Source: CADEED01 sp963711635
GTDB taxonomy: Bacteria; Pseudomonadota; Gammaproteobacteria; Steroidobacterales; Steroidobacteraceae
Assembly: GCA_963711635.1 (NCBI GenBank)
Contig: CAVQEZ010000005.1
Span: 248,001-312,000 of the forward strand
Length of the DNA: 64,000 nucleotides
Direction of reading: 5' to 3'
This document shows positions 27,057-35,810 of the stretch, piece by piece; positions within the stretch are counted from its first letter, which is position 1, and the number at the start of each line of letters is the position of its first letter. The position numbers and the translations under genes are program-made. Below the pieces are notes generated by a model. It was not told the origin of the DNA and ran no database searches. It saw only the letters and a list, made by a program, of their open reading frames with translations.

Positions 27057-27725
27057 TCAGACGCCCACGATCCGCTTCAGGAACGCGCGCAGGTCCGCGA
27101 CTTCCTGCTCGCAGAGCGCATGCGGCATCGCGTAGGCATGCCACTCGACCTTGTAGCCGGTGCCTTCCAGGATCTTTCGCGACTCATCGCCGAGACCGAA
27201 CGGCACCACCGGATCCTGCGTGCCGTGCGCCATGAAAATGGGCGTCGTGAAATTCGCCGAGCTGCGCTCGGTCGCGAATTGGCGCGCGAGCGGTAGATAG
27301 CAGGAGAGCGCGATCACGCCGGCGAGCTTCTCCGTGAGCCGCGTCGCCAGGTGCAGTGCCAGCGCGCCGCCCTGCGAGAAACCGGCCAGCAGGATGTGAT
27401 CGCTGTTGACGCCGCGCGCGTGTTCGCGATGAATCAGGCCGCTGATGGAATCGGCCGATTCGCCGATGCCCTTGAAATCCTCGGCCGAGCGCCGGTCGAT
27501 GCCGATGATGTCGTACCAGGCCCGCATCTCGTATCCGTTGTTGATCGTGACGGGGCGCACCGGAGCATGGGGAAACACGAAGCGCAGCGCGGGCATTCCC
27601 GCGTGCACCAGCTCGGGCACCAGCGGCTCGAAGTCGTGGCCGTCGGCGCCGAGGCCATGCAGCCAGATGATCGTGAAAGTGGGGTTGGGTCCGGTTTCGA
27701 CGGTGACGGTTTCCAGCGCTTTCAA
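27057..27725 (-). CDS. Alpha/beta-hydrolase carboxylesterase
   Basis: 222 residues of the phospholipase/carboxylesterase (Abhydrolase_2) family. Visible are the oxyanion stretch IIWLHGLGADGHDF, the nucleophile elbow LLAGFSQGGALAL, the acid in MAHGTQDPVVPF, and the His in YAMPHALCEQE. It hydrolyses short-chain esters; the natural substrate is unknown. The start is TTG at 27725, which overlaps the stop of the upstream PspC gene by four bases (TTGA), so translation is probably coupled. Longer in-frame extensions are antisense to nothing useful and lie inside that gene. Confidence 0.9.
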   Translation of the reverse strand: MKALETVTVETGPNPTFTIIWLHGLGADGHDFEPLVPELVHAGMPALRFVFPHAPVRPVTINNGYEMRAWYDIIGIDRRSAEDFKGIGESADSISGLIHREHARGVNSDHILLAGFSQGGALALHLATRLTEKLAGVIALSCYLPLARQFATERSSANFTTPIFMAHGTQDPVVPFGLGDESRKILEGTGYKVEWHAYAMPHALCEQEVADLRAFLKRIVGV

Positions 27726-28852
27726 ACAATCGTCTCCGAGATCGTCGTCGCCGTCAGGTTCGCGGCCCACATCAGCGAGTCCACCAGTTCGCGCACGCCG
27801 GGAAAGAACGTGTAGGCCGTCCAGAACAACAGCGCGACGAAGCCGATCCACAGGATGCTGTGGAACGCGCCCCAACCCGCGTGATGACCCGCGGCCTGGT
27901 GGCCGCCGTGGCGAACCATGCGCAGCGACGTCGAAATCACGATGTAAACCATGACCAGCGCGACGATGGCCACCCACAGCGGGATGCCATGCGGCAGTCC
28001 CCAGCCGAAGAGGCTGTGCTGCGTGATCAACGAGAACAGCGAGAGTACGAACGCGACGGCCAATGCCGCGCCGAGCAGTGCGAGGATGGGAACGAAAACG
28101 CCGCCGATGGCGCGCGCCGACTGGCTGATCATCGGCTGGGCCTGTGAGGTGGCCATGCGCAGCTGCTCGTTCATGTGCTTGAACTGACGGTTGAAGTGCC
28201 GCTGCTGGCGGCGCCATTCGCGCCGCCAGCGGTGCGTCTGCCCGAATTCTTCAAAGTTTTTTTTTGCGCGACTGATCAGTTCTTCGGTGGTGAACGGCAT
28301 TCCGAAGGCCGCGGCACGGTCTTCCGGCGTATGGGCCACCGGCACCACGAACATGAGCACCAGGTACACGAGGAACCACAGGCCGGTGCTGAAGATGGTC
28401 AGCAGGATGAATGCGATGCGCACCCAGGTGACGTCCACGTTCAGGTAGGCGGCGATGCCGTTGCACACGCCCATCCACATCGCGCCTTCGCGGATCTGGA
28501 ACAGGCGCTTGCGCGGCGGTGGCATGGTCGACTGCGTCCCGTCGCCCGGGCTGGCTGCGGCATCGCCAGCAGCCGCGGCGGCCTTTTCCCTTTCATCCGC
28601 GGATTCGACCGGTCCCATCTCTTCGATGATTCGTTCGACTTCCGAGGTGTTGACCACGGTCTTGTGAGCACCGAGCACGGCGCGGCACTTCTCGCCCACG
28701 GCCTGCTCCAGGTCGGCCATGACTTCGGCACGGTCCGGGCTGTCCTTCAGGCGCGACTCGGCGCGTTCCAGGTAGGTCCGCAGCTGGTTGTAGCCCGGCT
28801 CTTCGAGCTGGTACGCGATGCCATTGAGGCTGATGGTGACTACTTTCTGCAT
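27722..28852 (-). CDS. PspC-domain membrane protein
   Basis: 376 residues. The N-terminal ~90 residues (QKVVTISLNGIAYQLEEPGY, ESRLKDSPDRAEVMADLEQA) are a soluble region seen in PspC proteins linked to PadR regulators. The PspC domain follows (RLFQIREGAMWMGVCNGIAA, VRIAFILLTIFSTGLWFLVY). An amphipathic Arg/Gln-rich stretch and three or four more membrane helices come after. PspC proteins act in envelope-stress responses. It lies four bases from the PadR gene, whose product probably controls the operon. Confidence 0.88.
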   Translation of the reverse strand: MQKVVTISLNGIAYQLEEPGYNQLRTYLERAESRLKDSPDRAEVMADLEQAVGEKCRAVLGAHKTVVNTSEVERIIEEMGPVESADEREKAAAAAGDAAASPGDGTQSTMPPPRKRLFQIREGAMWMGVCNGIAAYLNVDVTWVRIAFILLTIFSTGLWFLVYLVLMFVVPVAHTPEDRAAAFGMPFTTEELISRAKKNFEEFGQTHRWRREWRRQQRHFNRQFKHMNEQLRMATSQAQPMISQSARAIGGVFVPILALLGAALAVAFVLSLFSLITQHSLFGWGLPHGIPLWVAIVALVMVYIVISTSLRMVRHGGHQAAGHHAGWGAFHSILWIGFVALLFWTAYTFFPGVRELVDSLMWAANLTATTISETIV

Positions 28853-28855
28853 GGC

Positions 28856-29179
28856 TTAATTCCCTAAATCGGCGAGAGTTTTGTTCAGGTTTTTCCAGTA
28901 TTCGTTCAACGTCGACAATTGCGTGCGGCCCTTCGGCGTGAGCTTGTAGTACTTGCGGGGCGGGCCGGCTTCCGACTCCTGCCACTCGTAGTCCACCAGT
29001 TCCTCGCGCCGCAGCTTGCTGAGGAGGGGATACAAGGTCCCTTCCTGGGTCGCGAACTCCGTGGGCCCCAGCAACTTGAGCATGTCGGCGACGTAGACCT
29101 TGTCTCCGGCCACGATCTTGAGGATCACGAATTCCAGCAGGCCTTTGCGAATGGGTGAGAGTTTTTCGCTGATGTCCAT
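28856..29179 (-). CDS. PadR-family transcriptional regulator
   Basis: 107 residues: a winged helix-turn-helix of the PadR type (LLEFVILKIVAGDKVYVADM, QEGTLYPLLSKLRREELVDY, GPPRKYYKLTPKGRTQL) with a short C-terminal helix for dimerisation. PadR proteins are mostly ligand- or stress-relieved repressors. It is the first gene of a PadR-PspC-esterase operon. A 20-bp palindrome at 29192-29211, just upstream of its start, is the likely self-operator. Confidence 0.93.
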   Translation of the reverse strand: MDISEKLSPIRKGLLEFVILKIVAGDKVYVADMLKLLGPTEFATQEGTLYPLLSKLRREELVDYEWQESEAGPPRKYYKLTPKGRTQLSTLNEYWKNLNKTLADLGN

Positions 29180-29191
29180 GGTTTATACAGC

Positions 29192-29211
29192 TACCTTGGG
29201 CGCGCAAGGTA
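29192..29211. promoter_or_regulatory. Palindrome, likely operator of the PadR-PspC operon
   Basis: TACCTTG-GGCGCG-CAAGGTA: perfect 7-bp arms with a 6-bp centre, 13 bases ahead of the PadR start. Position and symmetry suit a dimeric repressor site. It is inferred; PadR sites are often of the ATGT-ACAT type, which this is not. Confidence 0.5.
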
Positions 29212-29314
29212 CTTGAGTGAACCATGGGCTGTCAACACCCGCGATGCTGCCGTACAATCCGCGCCCTCGGATGGGTAGGGCGGTTTGGCCGCGGTACTTC
29301 CCGAAGTGATGTTG

Positions 29315-29342
29315 AAGCCCCGCTGGGGCTTTAGTTTTTTTT
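29315..29342 (+). terminator. Intrinsic terminator 1 in the rimP leader
   Basis: Stem AAGCCCC/GGGGCTT (29315-29321 with 29325-29331), loop GCT, then TTAG and eight T. It lies about 85 bases upstream of the rimP start, with no gene ending just before it on this strand. It is therefore a leader terminator/attenuator or ends an unseen small RNA. Confidence 0.75.
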
Positions 29343-29393
29343 GGACCGGCCTGCCGTTCTTGAAAAACAGGACGTGGGCCAGACGTTGTGGGA

Positions 29394-29414
29394 GGGCCTT
29401 TCAGGCCCTTTTTT
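29394..29414 (+). terminator. Intrinsic terminator 2 in the rimP leader
   Basis: Stem GGGCCT/AGGCCC (29394-29399 with 29403-29408), loop TTC, then six T. It ends 12 bases before the rimP GTG and abuts its ribosome site, so transcription of the operon must read through it. Confidence 0.75.
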
Positions 29415-29426
29415 GTTGGAGGGCGG

Positions 29427-29882
29427 GTGGATACGGCACTGCATGACCGTCTCATCGCCCGGTTCGAGCCGGTTTTGGCGGAGGCGGGGTATGAGCTCGT
29501 GGAAATCGAGTTCGTCACCGGCCAGGGCGGCGCGACGCTACGCATCTATATCGACAGCCCCGAGGGCATCGATGTCGACGACTGCGCGGCGGCGAGCAAG
29601 CCGCTCTCTGATTTGCTGGACGTCGAGGATCCTTTCCCGGGTGAGTACTCGCTGGAAGTGTCTTCGCCGGGCCTGGATCGCGTGTTGCGCACCCCGGAGC
29701 ACTTTGCGCGCTTCGTGGACAACCGCGTGAAGGTGGAGCTCGCGGTGCCGCGCGACGGCCGCAAGCGCTATACGGGGATGCTGCGCCGGGCGGACCGCGA
29801 GAGCATCGAGATGGACGTGGACAATTTCACCGTGAGCATAAGGCTCGCGGAGATACAGAGGGCGCGACTCGCGCCACTGTGA
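29427..29882 (+). CDS. rimP: Ribosome maturation factor RimP
   Basis: 151 residues. RimP is needed for 30S subunit maturation. The N-terminal domain contains FEPVLAEAGYELVEIEF and LRIYIDSPEGIDVDDCAAAS; the link DPFPGEYSLEVSSPGLDRVL is the family hallmark; a small SH3-like C-terminal domain ends the protein. The GTG at 29427 follows GGAGGGCG and gives the expected N-terminus VDTALHDRL; an upstream in-frame start would begin within terminator 2. First gene of the nusA-infB operon. Confidence 0.95.
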   Translation: MDTALHDRLIARFEPVLAEAGYELVEIEFVTGQGGATLRIYIDSPEGIDVDDCAAASKPLSDLLDVEDPFPGEYSLEVSSPGLDRVLRTPEHFARFVDNRVKVELAVPRDGRKRYTGMLRRADRESIEMDVDNFTVSIRLAEIQRARLAPL

Positions 29883-29921
29883 TGGTTAGGTAGATAGTTA
29901 GTTTTTGTGCCAGACGTACGA

Positions 29922-29983
29922 CGTCCGCGTAGCGGACGGCGATTGATCAGGAGCCGAAGGCTCCGCGTATTGGCCGGAGGCCA
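29922..29983 (+). promoter_or_regulatory. Three perfect short hairpins in front of nusA
   Basis: CGTCCGC/GCGGACG (29922-29938), GGAGCC/GGCTCC (29950-29964) and TGGCC/GGCCA (29971-29983), each with a 3-base loop (GTA, GAA, GGA). The last pairs the GGAGG ribosome site of nusA. No T-run follows, so these are not terminators; a translational control role is possible. Confidence 0.5.
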
Positions 29984-29987
29984 TGAA

Positions 29988-31487
29988 GTGAACAAAGAGA
30001 TCCTGTTGGTTGTCGATGCCGTGTCGAACGAGAAAAGCGTCGACAAGGAAATCATCTTCGACGCGCTCGAGGCGGCGCTGGCTTCGGCTACCCGCAAGAA
30101 ACACGGCGAGGAATGGGACGTGCGCGTCTCCATCAACCGCAAGACCGGCGACTACGACACGTTCCGCCGCTGGAAGGTGTTCGCCGACGACTCCAAGGAG
30201 CTCGAAGTCCCGCAGCGCGAGTTGCGCCTCGATGACGCGATCGACATCAACAAGGCCGCGGAAGTCGGCGGTTTCGTCGAAGAGCCCATGGAATCGGTGG
30301 CCTTCGGCCGCATCGCCGCGCAGCAGGCCAAGCAGGTCATCGTGCAGAAGGTGCGCGAGGCCGAGCGGTCGCAGGTGGTCGATGCCTACAAGGACCGCGT
30401 CGGTACGCTGGTCTCGGGCGTGGTCAAGCGGGTCGACCGCAACGGCATCTACGTGGATCTCGGCGGCAACGCCGAGGGCTTCGTGCCGCGCACCGACATG
30501 ATTCCGCGCGAGATCGTGAAGAGCCAGGACCGCATCAAGGCGTTCCTGAAGGAAGTGCGCTCCGAGCCGCGCGGCCCGCAGCTGTTCCTGACGCGCACCG
30601 CGCGCGAATTCCTCATCGAGCTGTTCAAGCTCGAGGTTCCTGAGGTTGGTCAGGGACTGATTCAAATATTGGGGGCAGCCAGAGATCCGGGCGTGCGCGC
30701 CAAGATCGCGGTCAAGAGCCTCGAGCCGCGCGTCGATCCGGTGGGCGCCTGCGTGGGCATGCGCGGTTCGCGCGTGCAGGCGGTGTCCAACGAGATCGCC
30801 GGCGAGCGCGTCGACATCATCCCGCACGACGAGAACCCGGCGCAGTTCGTGATCAACTCGATGTCGCCGGCCGAAGTGCTGTCCATCGTGGTCGACGAGG
30901 ACTCGCACAGCATGGACATCGCGGTGGCCGAGGACAAACTCTCGCAGGCCATCGGCCGCGGCGGCCAGAACATCCGCCTGGCCAGCCAGCTCACCGGCTG
31001 GGACCTGAACGTGATGACCGAGTCCGACGCCGAGGCCAAGAGCGAGACCGAGGCCAAGACGCTGGTCGAGGCGTTCATGAAGCAGCTCGACGTCGACGAG
31101 GACGTGGCCACCATCCTGGTGCAGGAGGGTTTCTCGACGGTCGAGGAAGTGGCCTATCTACCGCAGTCCGAGCTCGCCAGCATCGAGGAGTTCGACGACG
31201 ATATGGTCAAGGAGCTGCGCAACCGCGCGCGCGACGTGCTGCTGACGCAGGCCATCGCGAGCGAGGAGACGCTCGAGTCCGGCATGCCGGCCGACGACCT
31301 GCTGCTGCTCGAGGGCATGAAGCCGGACCTGGCCCTGGCGCTGGCGCGCCGCGGCGTGCGTACGCGCGAGGACCTGGCCGATCAAGCCGTGGACGATTTA
31401 CTAGACATCGATGGGTTGACGTCCGAAGAGGCCGGCAAGCTCATCATGAAGGCGCGCGAGATCTGGTTCGAGGCCGGACGCGCCTGA
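29988..31487 (+). CDS. nusA: Transcription termination/antitermination protein NusA
   Basis: 499 residues. N-terminal RNA-polymerase-binding domain (about 1-130), S1 domain (TLVSGVVKRVDRNGIYVDLG, about 135-200), KH1 and KH2 (GACVGMRGSRVQAVSNEIAG; AIGRGGQNIRLASQLTGW), then two acidic helix-hairpin-helix repeats typical of gammaproteobacteria. It modulates pausing, termination and antitermination. The start is GTG 29988 (VNKEILLVVDAV), close after a GGAGG; the upstream frame runs through the hairpin region and is not coding. Confidence 0.96.
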   Translation: MNKEILLVVDAVSNEKSVDKEIIFDALEAALASATRKKHGEEWDVRVSINRKTGDYDTFRRWKVFADDSKELEVPQRELRLDDAIDINKAAEVGGFVEEPMESVAFGRIAAQQAKQVIVQKVREAERSQVVDAYKDRVGTLVSGVVKRVDRNGIYVDLGGNAEGFVPRTDMIPREIVKSQDRIKAFLKEVRSEPRGPQLFLTRTAREFLIELFKLEVPEVGQGLIQILGAARDPGVRAKIAVKSLEPRVDPVGACVGMRGSRVQAVSNEIAGERVDIIPHDENPAQFVINSMSPAEVLSIVVDEDSHSMDIAVAEDKLSQAIGRGGQNIRLASQLTGWDLNVMTESDAEAKSETEAKTLVEAFMKQLDVDEDVATILVQEGFSTVEEVAYLPQSELASIEEFDDDMVKELRNRARDVLLTQAIASEETLESGMPADDLLLLEGMKPDLALALARRGVRTREDLADQAVDDLLDIDGLTSEEAGKLIMKAREIWFEAGRA

Positions 31488-31503
31488 AGATTTTGGGAGA
31501 CTT

Positions 31504-34069
31504 ATGTCCGACGTGACCGTTGCTCAATTTGCGGAAGTCCTGAAGGTCCCGGTAGACCGGCTGCTGGTGCAGCTCGAGTCCGCGGGAATCCAGGTCGAAG
31601 GACCACAGGCGCTGATCAGCGACGAGGCCAAGCTCGAGCTGCTCACGCACCTGCGCCGCTCGCACGGCGCTTCCGAGCCCACCAGCAAGACCCAGGTCGG
31701 CGCCGCCGCGCCGCGCAAGATCACGCTGGCGCGCAAGACGCAGAGCGAGCTCAAGCAGGCGAGCACGCAGGGCCGCGCGCGCACGGTCAACGTCGAGGTG
31801 CGCCACAAGAAGACCTACATCAAGCGCGACGTCCTCGAAGAGCAGAACAAGCAGCTGCAGGATGAGGTCGATACCAAGCGCAAGGAGCAGGAGGCCGCCG
31901 AGCAGGCCGAGCGCGATCGCCAGGAAGCTGCGCGTCGCGAAAGCGAGCGCATGGAGGCGGAAAATCGCCGCCGCATCGAAGACGAAGCTTCCCGCAAGAA
32001 GCAGGTGGAAGAGACTCGCAAGCAGCAGGAAGAGCAAAAGAGTCGCCAGGAACAGGATGCGCAGCGCCGCGCCGCGGCCGAAGCCGCCGCCGCGCATGCC
32101 CAGCCCGCGCGCCCCGAGCGCCACGCGCCGCAGAAGGCGCCCGTGGTGGCGGCGGTGGATCCGGCCAAGGACGCCACCCGTTACGGCCGGCAGGAGCTGC
32201 ACGTCGCCAGCGGCGCGAGCGCGCGCAACAAGAAAAAGAAGCGCGTCAAGGAACGCACCACCAGTTCAGTGGGCGGCGTCGAGGCGAAACACGCCTTCGA
32301 AATGCCCACCGCGCCGGTCAAGCGCGAAGTGACCATCGGCGAGACCATCACGGCGCAGGAAATCGCGCAGAAGATGGCCGTCAAAGCCACCGAAGTCATC
32401 AAGACCATGATGAACATGGGTGTGATGGCCACCATCAACCAGCCCATCGATCGCGACACGGCGACGCTGGTGGTCGAGGAAATGGGCCACATCGCCAAGG
32501 TGCTCAAGGGCGACCAGGTCGAAGAAGACCTGCAGGGCGCGCAGGTGCCCGAGCACGATCATCCGCGGCCGCCCGTGGTCACCGTCATGGGCCACGTCGA
32601 CCACGGCAAGACTTCGTTGCTGGACTACATCCGCACCACCAAGGTGGCGGCGGGTGAAGCCGGTGGCATCACGCAGCACATCGGCGCGTACCACGTGGAA
32701 ACGGCGAAGGGCATGGTCACGTTCCTCGATACGCCGGGCCACGCGGCCTTCACGGCGATGCGCGCGCGCGGCGCCAAGGCCACCGACGTGGTGGTGCTGG
32801 TGGTGGCCGCCGACGACGGCGTCATGCCGCAGACCATCGAGGCGATTCAGCATGCCAAGGCGGCGGGCGTGCCGATCGTTGTCGCCGTGAACAAGATGGA
32901 CAAGGGCGACGCGGATCCGGATCGCGTGCGCACCGAGCTCTCGAAGCACGAAGTCATCGCCGAAGAATGGGGCGGCAACAACATTTTCGTGCCCGTGTCG
33001 GCCAAGACCGGCCAGGGCATCGACAAGCTGCTGGACGCCATCCTGCTGCAGGCCGAAGTGCTCGAGCTCAAGGCGCCCACCGACGGTCTCGCCACCGGCT
33101 TCGTCATCGAGGCGTCCATCGAGAAGGGCCGCGGCGCCGTGGCCACGGTGCTGGTCAAGAAGGGCACGCTGCATCTCGGCGATCCCGATCATCGCGGGCC
33201 ACGAGTTCGGCCGCGTCCGTGCCATGTTCGACGAGAACGGCAAGGCGGTGGAAACCGCGGGTCCTTCGATCCCGGTGCAGGTGCTGGGCCTGCAGGGCAC
33301 GCCCAATGCGGGCGATGAAATCCTCGCGGTCGAAAACGAGCGCAAGGCGCGCGAAGTCGCGTTGTATCGCCAGGGCAAGTTCCGCGACGTCAAGCTCGCG
33401 AAGCAGGCCTCCAAGATGCAGGACGTGTTCGCGCAGATGGAAGAGCAGAAGGCGGGCAGCATCCCGATCCTGCTCAAGACCGACGTGCAGGGCAGCGCCG
33501 AGGCGCTGCGCGATTCGCTGAACAAGCTTTCCACCGAGGAAGTGGCGGTCAAGATCATCGCCAGCGGCGTCGGCGGCATCACCATCTCCGACGTGCAGCT
33601 CGCCGCCGCCTCCAAGGCGCGCATCGTGGGCTTCAACGTGCGCGCCGACGCGGCCGCGCGCGATGCCATGAAGGATGGCGAAGTCGAGGTGCAGTACTTC
33701 AGCATCATTTACGAAGCCATCGACTACGTGAAGCAGTTGATGAGCGGCCTGCTGGCGCCCGAGATCAAGGAGACCATCCTGGGCACCGCGCAGGTACGCG
33801 AGGTGTTCCGTTCCAGCAAGTTCGGCGTGGTCGCCGGTTGCCTCGTGACCGAGGGCGTCGTCAAGCGCAACAATCCGATCCGCGTGCTGCGCGAGAGCGT
33901 GGTCATCTTCGAGGGCGCGCTCGAATCGCTACGGCGCTTCAAGGACGACGCCGGTGAAGTGCGTGCCGGCACCGAGTGCGGCATCGGCGTGAAGAACTAC
34001 CAGGACGTGCGCGTCGGCGATCAGATCGAGTGCTATTCCCGCGTCGAAGTGGCGCGCAGCATCCAGTAA
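31504..34069 (+). CDS. infB: Translation initiation factor IF-2 (one frame break near 33184)
   Basis: About 854 residues. N-terminal IF2_N domain (VAQFAEVLKVPVDRLLVQLE), a long charged helical linker (about 110-240), then the GTPase: G1 GHVDHGKT, DTPGHAAF, NKMDKGDADP. C-terminal domains II to IV follow, ending in the tRNA-binding part. The frame shifts by +1 at about 33184, where GAT is followed by a surplus C before CCG ATC ATC GCG GGC CAC; GAT and GAC both encode Asp. IF-2 delivers fMet-tRNA to the 30S subunit. It sits between nusA and rbfA as usual. Confidence 0.95.
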
Positions 34070-34082
34070 CGGCCAGCGATAA

Positions 34083-34448
34083 ATGAATGCGAAGTCACAG
34101 CGGCTCGCCCGGATCGAAGGCGAGATGCAGCGCGTGTTGTCGACGCTGGTGTCGCGCGAAGTGCGCGACCCGCGCGTGGGCAACATCACGCTCACCTCGG
34201 TGAGCGTGGCGCCCGACATGTCGACCGCGCGCATCTGGTTCGTGCCGTTCGGCGACAAGCACACGCCCGCTGAAGTGAGCGAGGGGCTCAACCGCGCCGC
34301 GGGATTCCTGCGCGGCGAGGTCGGACGCGCGCTGGCGCTGCGGCATGCGCCCAAGCTCGAATTCGTCTACGACCAGCAGATCGAACACGCCGACCAGCTC
34401 TCACGACTCATCGACGGCGCGGTGAAATCCGACCAGGGCAAGAATTAG
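34083..34448 (+). CDS. rbfA: 30S ribosome-binding factor RbfA
   Basis: 121 residues, a single KH-type domain. Conserved parts are RLARIEGEMQRVLSTLVSRE, DPRVGNITLTSVSVAPDMS and the end LEFVYDQQIEHADQLSRLID. It acts in maturation of the 16S rRNA 5' end and in cold adaptation. It begins 13 bases after infB and is followed by truB after 24 bases. Confidence 0.96.
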   Translation: MNAKSQRLARIEGEMQRVLSTLVSREVRDPRVGNITLTSVSVAPDMSTARIWFVPFGDKHTPAEVSEGLNRAAGFLRGEVGRALALRHAPKLEFVYDQQIEHADQLSRLIDGAVKSDQGKN

Positions 34449-34472
34449 ACCTTCGCCCGGACAGGCTGCCAC

Positions 34473-35363
34473 ATGCCGACGGGCATCATCGTCATCAACA
34501 AGCCGCGCGGGCTGACCTCGAACGGCACCCTGCAGCGCGTGCGCAAGGCCTTCGGCGCGAAGAGCGCCGGGCACGTGGGCACCCTCGATCCCATGGCCAC
34601 GGGCATGTTGCCGCTGTGCCTCGACGAGGCCACCAAGGTGATCGCCGAGGTCGAGTCCGGTGGCAAGCGTTACGAGTTCACGGTGGAGCTCGGCGCGCGT
34701 ACCGACACGGGCGATGCCGAGGGTGAGGTGGTCGAGCGGCAGCCGGTGCCGGCCCTCGACGCCGCCGCCGTCGAAGCGGCGCTGGCAGGCTTTCGCGGCA
34801 TCCAGCAGCAGGTGCCGCCGATGTATTCGGCCCTGAAGAGGGAGGGCCGGCCACTGTACGAGCTGGCTCGCAAGGGCATCGAAGTGGAACGCGCGGCGCG
34901 CACCATCGAAATACGCCGCCTGGAGCTGGTGGCGCTGCGCGACGCGGCGATTGATCTCGTGTGCGAGTGCGCCAAGGGCACCTACATCCGGGTGCTGGGC
35001 GAGGACATAGCGCGTTCCCTGGGCACGCTGGGACACCTGACGCGGCTGCATCGCGCCTGGGTCGAACCCTTCCAGGACCTGCCGATGGTGACCCTGGAGT
35101 CGGCACTGGCCGCCGCTGACACCCGCGAGAACCTGCTGCCGGCGGACGCCGCCCTTCAGGGTCTGCCGCAGGCGTCGCTGACCGATGAGCAGGTGAGGGC
35201 ATTGCGCCACGGCCAGGCGGTGATCGCCGCTTGCCGGCCAGATGCCCAGGCGGGCAAGCGCGTCCGCCTCTACGGGCCGACAGGCGCTTTCCTGGGCCTC
35301 GCCGAGGTACTTCCCGACGGCTGGTTGCAGCCGCGTCGCCTGATCCTGGCGGACGCCACGTAA
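34473..35363 (+). CDS. truB: tRNA pseudouridine-55 synthase TruB
   Basis: 296 residues. The catalytic Asp lies in GHVGTLDPMATGMLPLCL. Other TruB marks are GIIVINKPRGLTSN at the start, YEFTVELGARTDTGDAEGEV, QQVPPMYSALKREGRPLYEL, and CECAKGTYIRVLGEDIARSL. A PUA-like tail ends the protein. It makes the universal pseudouridine 55 of the tRNA T-arm. Confidence 0.96.
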   Translation: MPTGIIVINKPRGLTSNGTLQRVRKAFGAKSAGHVGTLDPMATGMLPLCLDEATKVIAEVESGGKRYEFTVELGARTDTGDAEGEVVERQPVPALDAAAVEAALAGFRGIQQQVPPMYSALKREGRPLYELARKGIEVERAARTIEIRRLELVALRDAAIDLVCECAKGTYIRVLGEDIARSLGTLGHLTRLHRAWVEPFQDLPMVTLESALAAADTRENLLPADAALQGLPQASLTDEQVRALRHGQAVIAACRPDAQAGKRVRLYGPTGAFLGLAEVLPDGWLQPRRLILADAT

Positions 35364-35389
35364 GCCTATGCTTTGAGAAACCTTTTCTG

Positions 35390-35416
35390 TAGAATTCGCG
35401 CCCGCAAAATACGGGC
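35390..35416 (+). promoter_or_regulatory. Possible rpsO -10 box and leader hairpin
   Basis: TAGAAT (35390-35395) is a good -10 box without a clear -35 at 17 bases. It is followed by a GCCCG/CGGGC hairpin with a 7-base loop (35400-35416), about 30 bases before the rpsO ATG. S15 is autoregulated through its leader in E. coli; whether this hairpin serves that here is not shown. Confidence 0.35.
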
Positions 35417-35446
35417 AAATATTTACGTTTTGAGGAATCAAATCTG

Positions 35447-35716
35447 ATGTCTCTCGCAACTGAAAAAAAATCCGGTGTGGTCGCGGAATTCCGCCGCGGG
35501 GCCAATGACACTGGTTCGCCCGAGGTCCAGATCGCGCTGCTTTCCGAGCGCATCAACGGACTCGGCGATCACTTCGGCGCGCACAAGCGCGACCACGCGT
35601 CGCGTCGCGGGCTGGTGAAGCTCGTGAACCAGCGCCGCAAGCTGCTCGACTACCTGAAGGCCACCAAGCCGGCCAAGTATCAGGAGGTCGTCGAGCGCCT
35701 GGGACTCCGGCGCTAA
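35447..35716 (+). CDS. rpsO: 30S ribosomal protein S15
   Basis: 89 residues, the usual length. The four-helix S15 fold is evident: GANDTGSPEVQIALLSERIN, HKRDHASRRGLVKLVNQRRK, LLDYLKATKPAKYQEVVERL, ending GLRR. It binds 16S rRNA early in assembly. ATG 35447 follows a TGAGGAATC ribosome site. A strong terminator separates it from pnp, as in E. coli. Confidence 0.97.
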   Translation: MSLATEKKSGVVAEFRRGANDTGSPEVQIALLSERINGLGDHFGAHKRDHASRRGLVKLVNQRRKLLDYLKATKPAKYQEVVERLGLRR

Positions 35717-35729
35717 CTACCGAACCCGA

Positions 35730-35756
35730 GGCCGCGCACCCTGCGCGGCCTTTTTC
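35730..35756 (+). terminator. Intrinsic terminator between rpsO and pnp
   Basis: A perfect 9-bp stem GGCCGCGCA/TGCGCGGCC with loop CCC, then TTTTTCG. It matches the known rpsO-pnp layout, where some transcription reads through into pnp. Confidence 0.9.
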
Positions 35757-35810
35757 GTTTTCCCCAAGTCGACACTTACGGGGCACGGTTGCCCCACGAA
35801 GGAACAAAGC

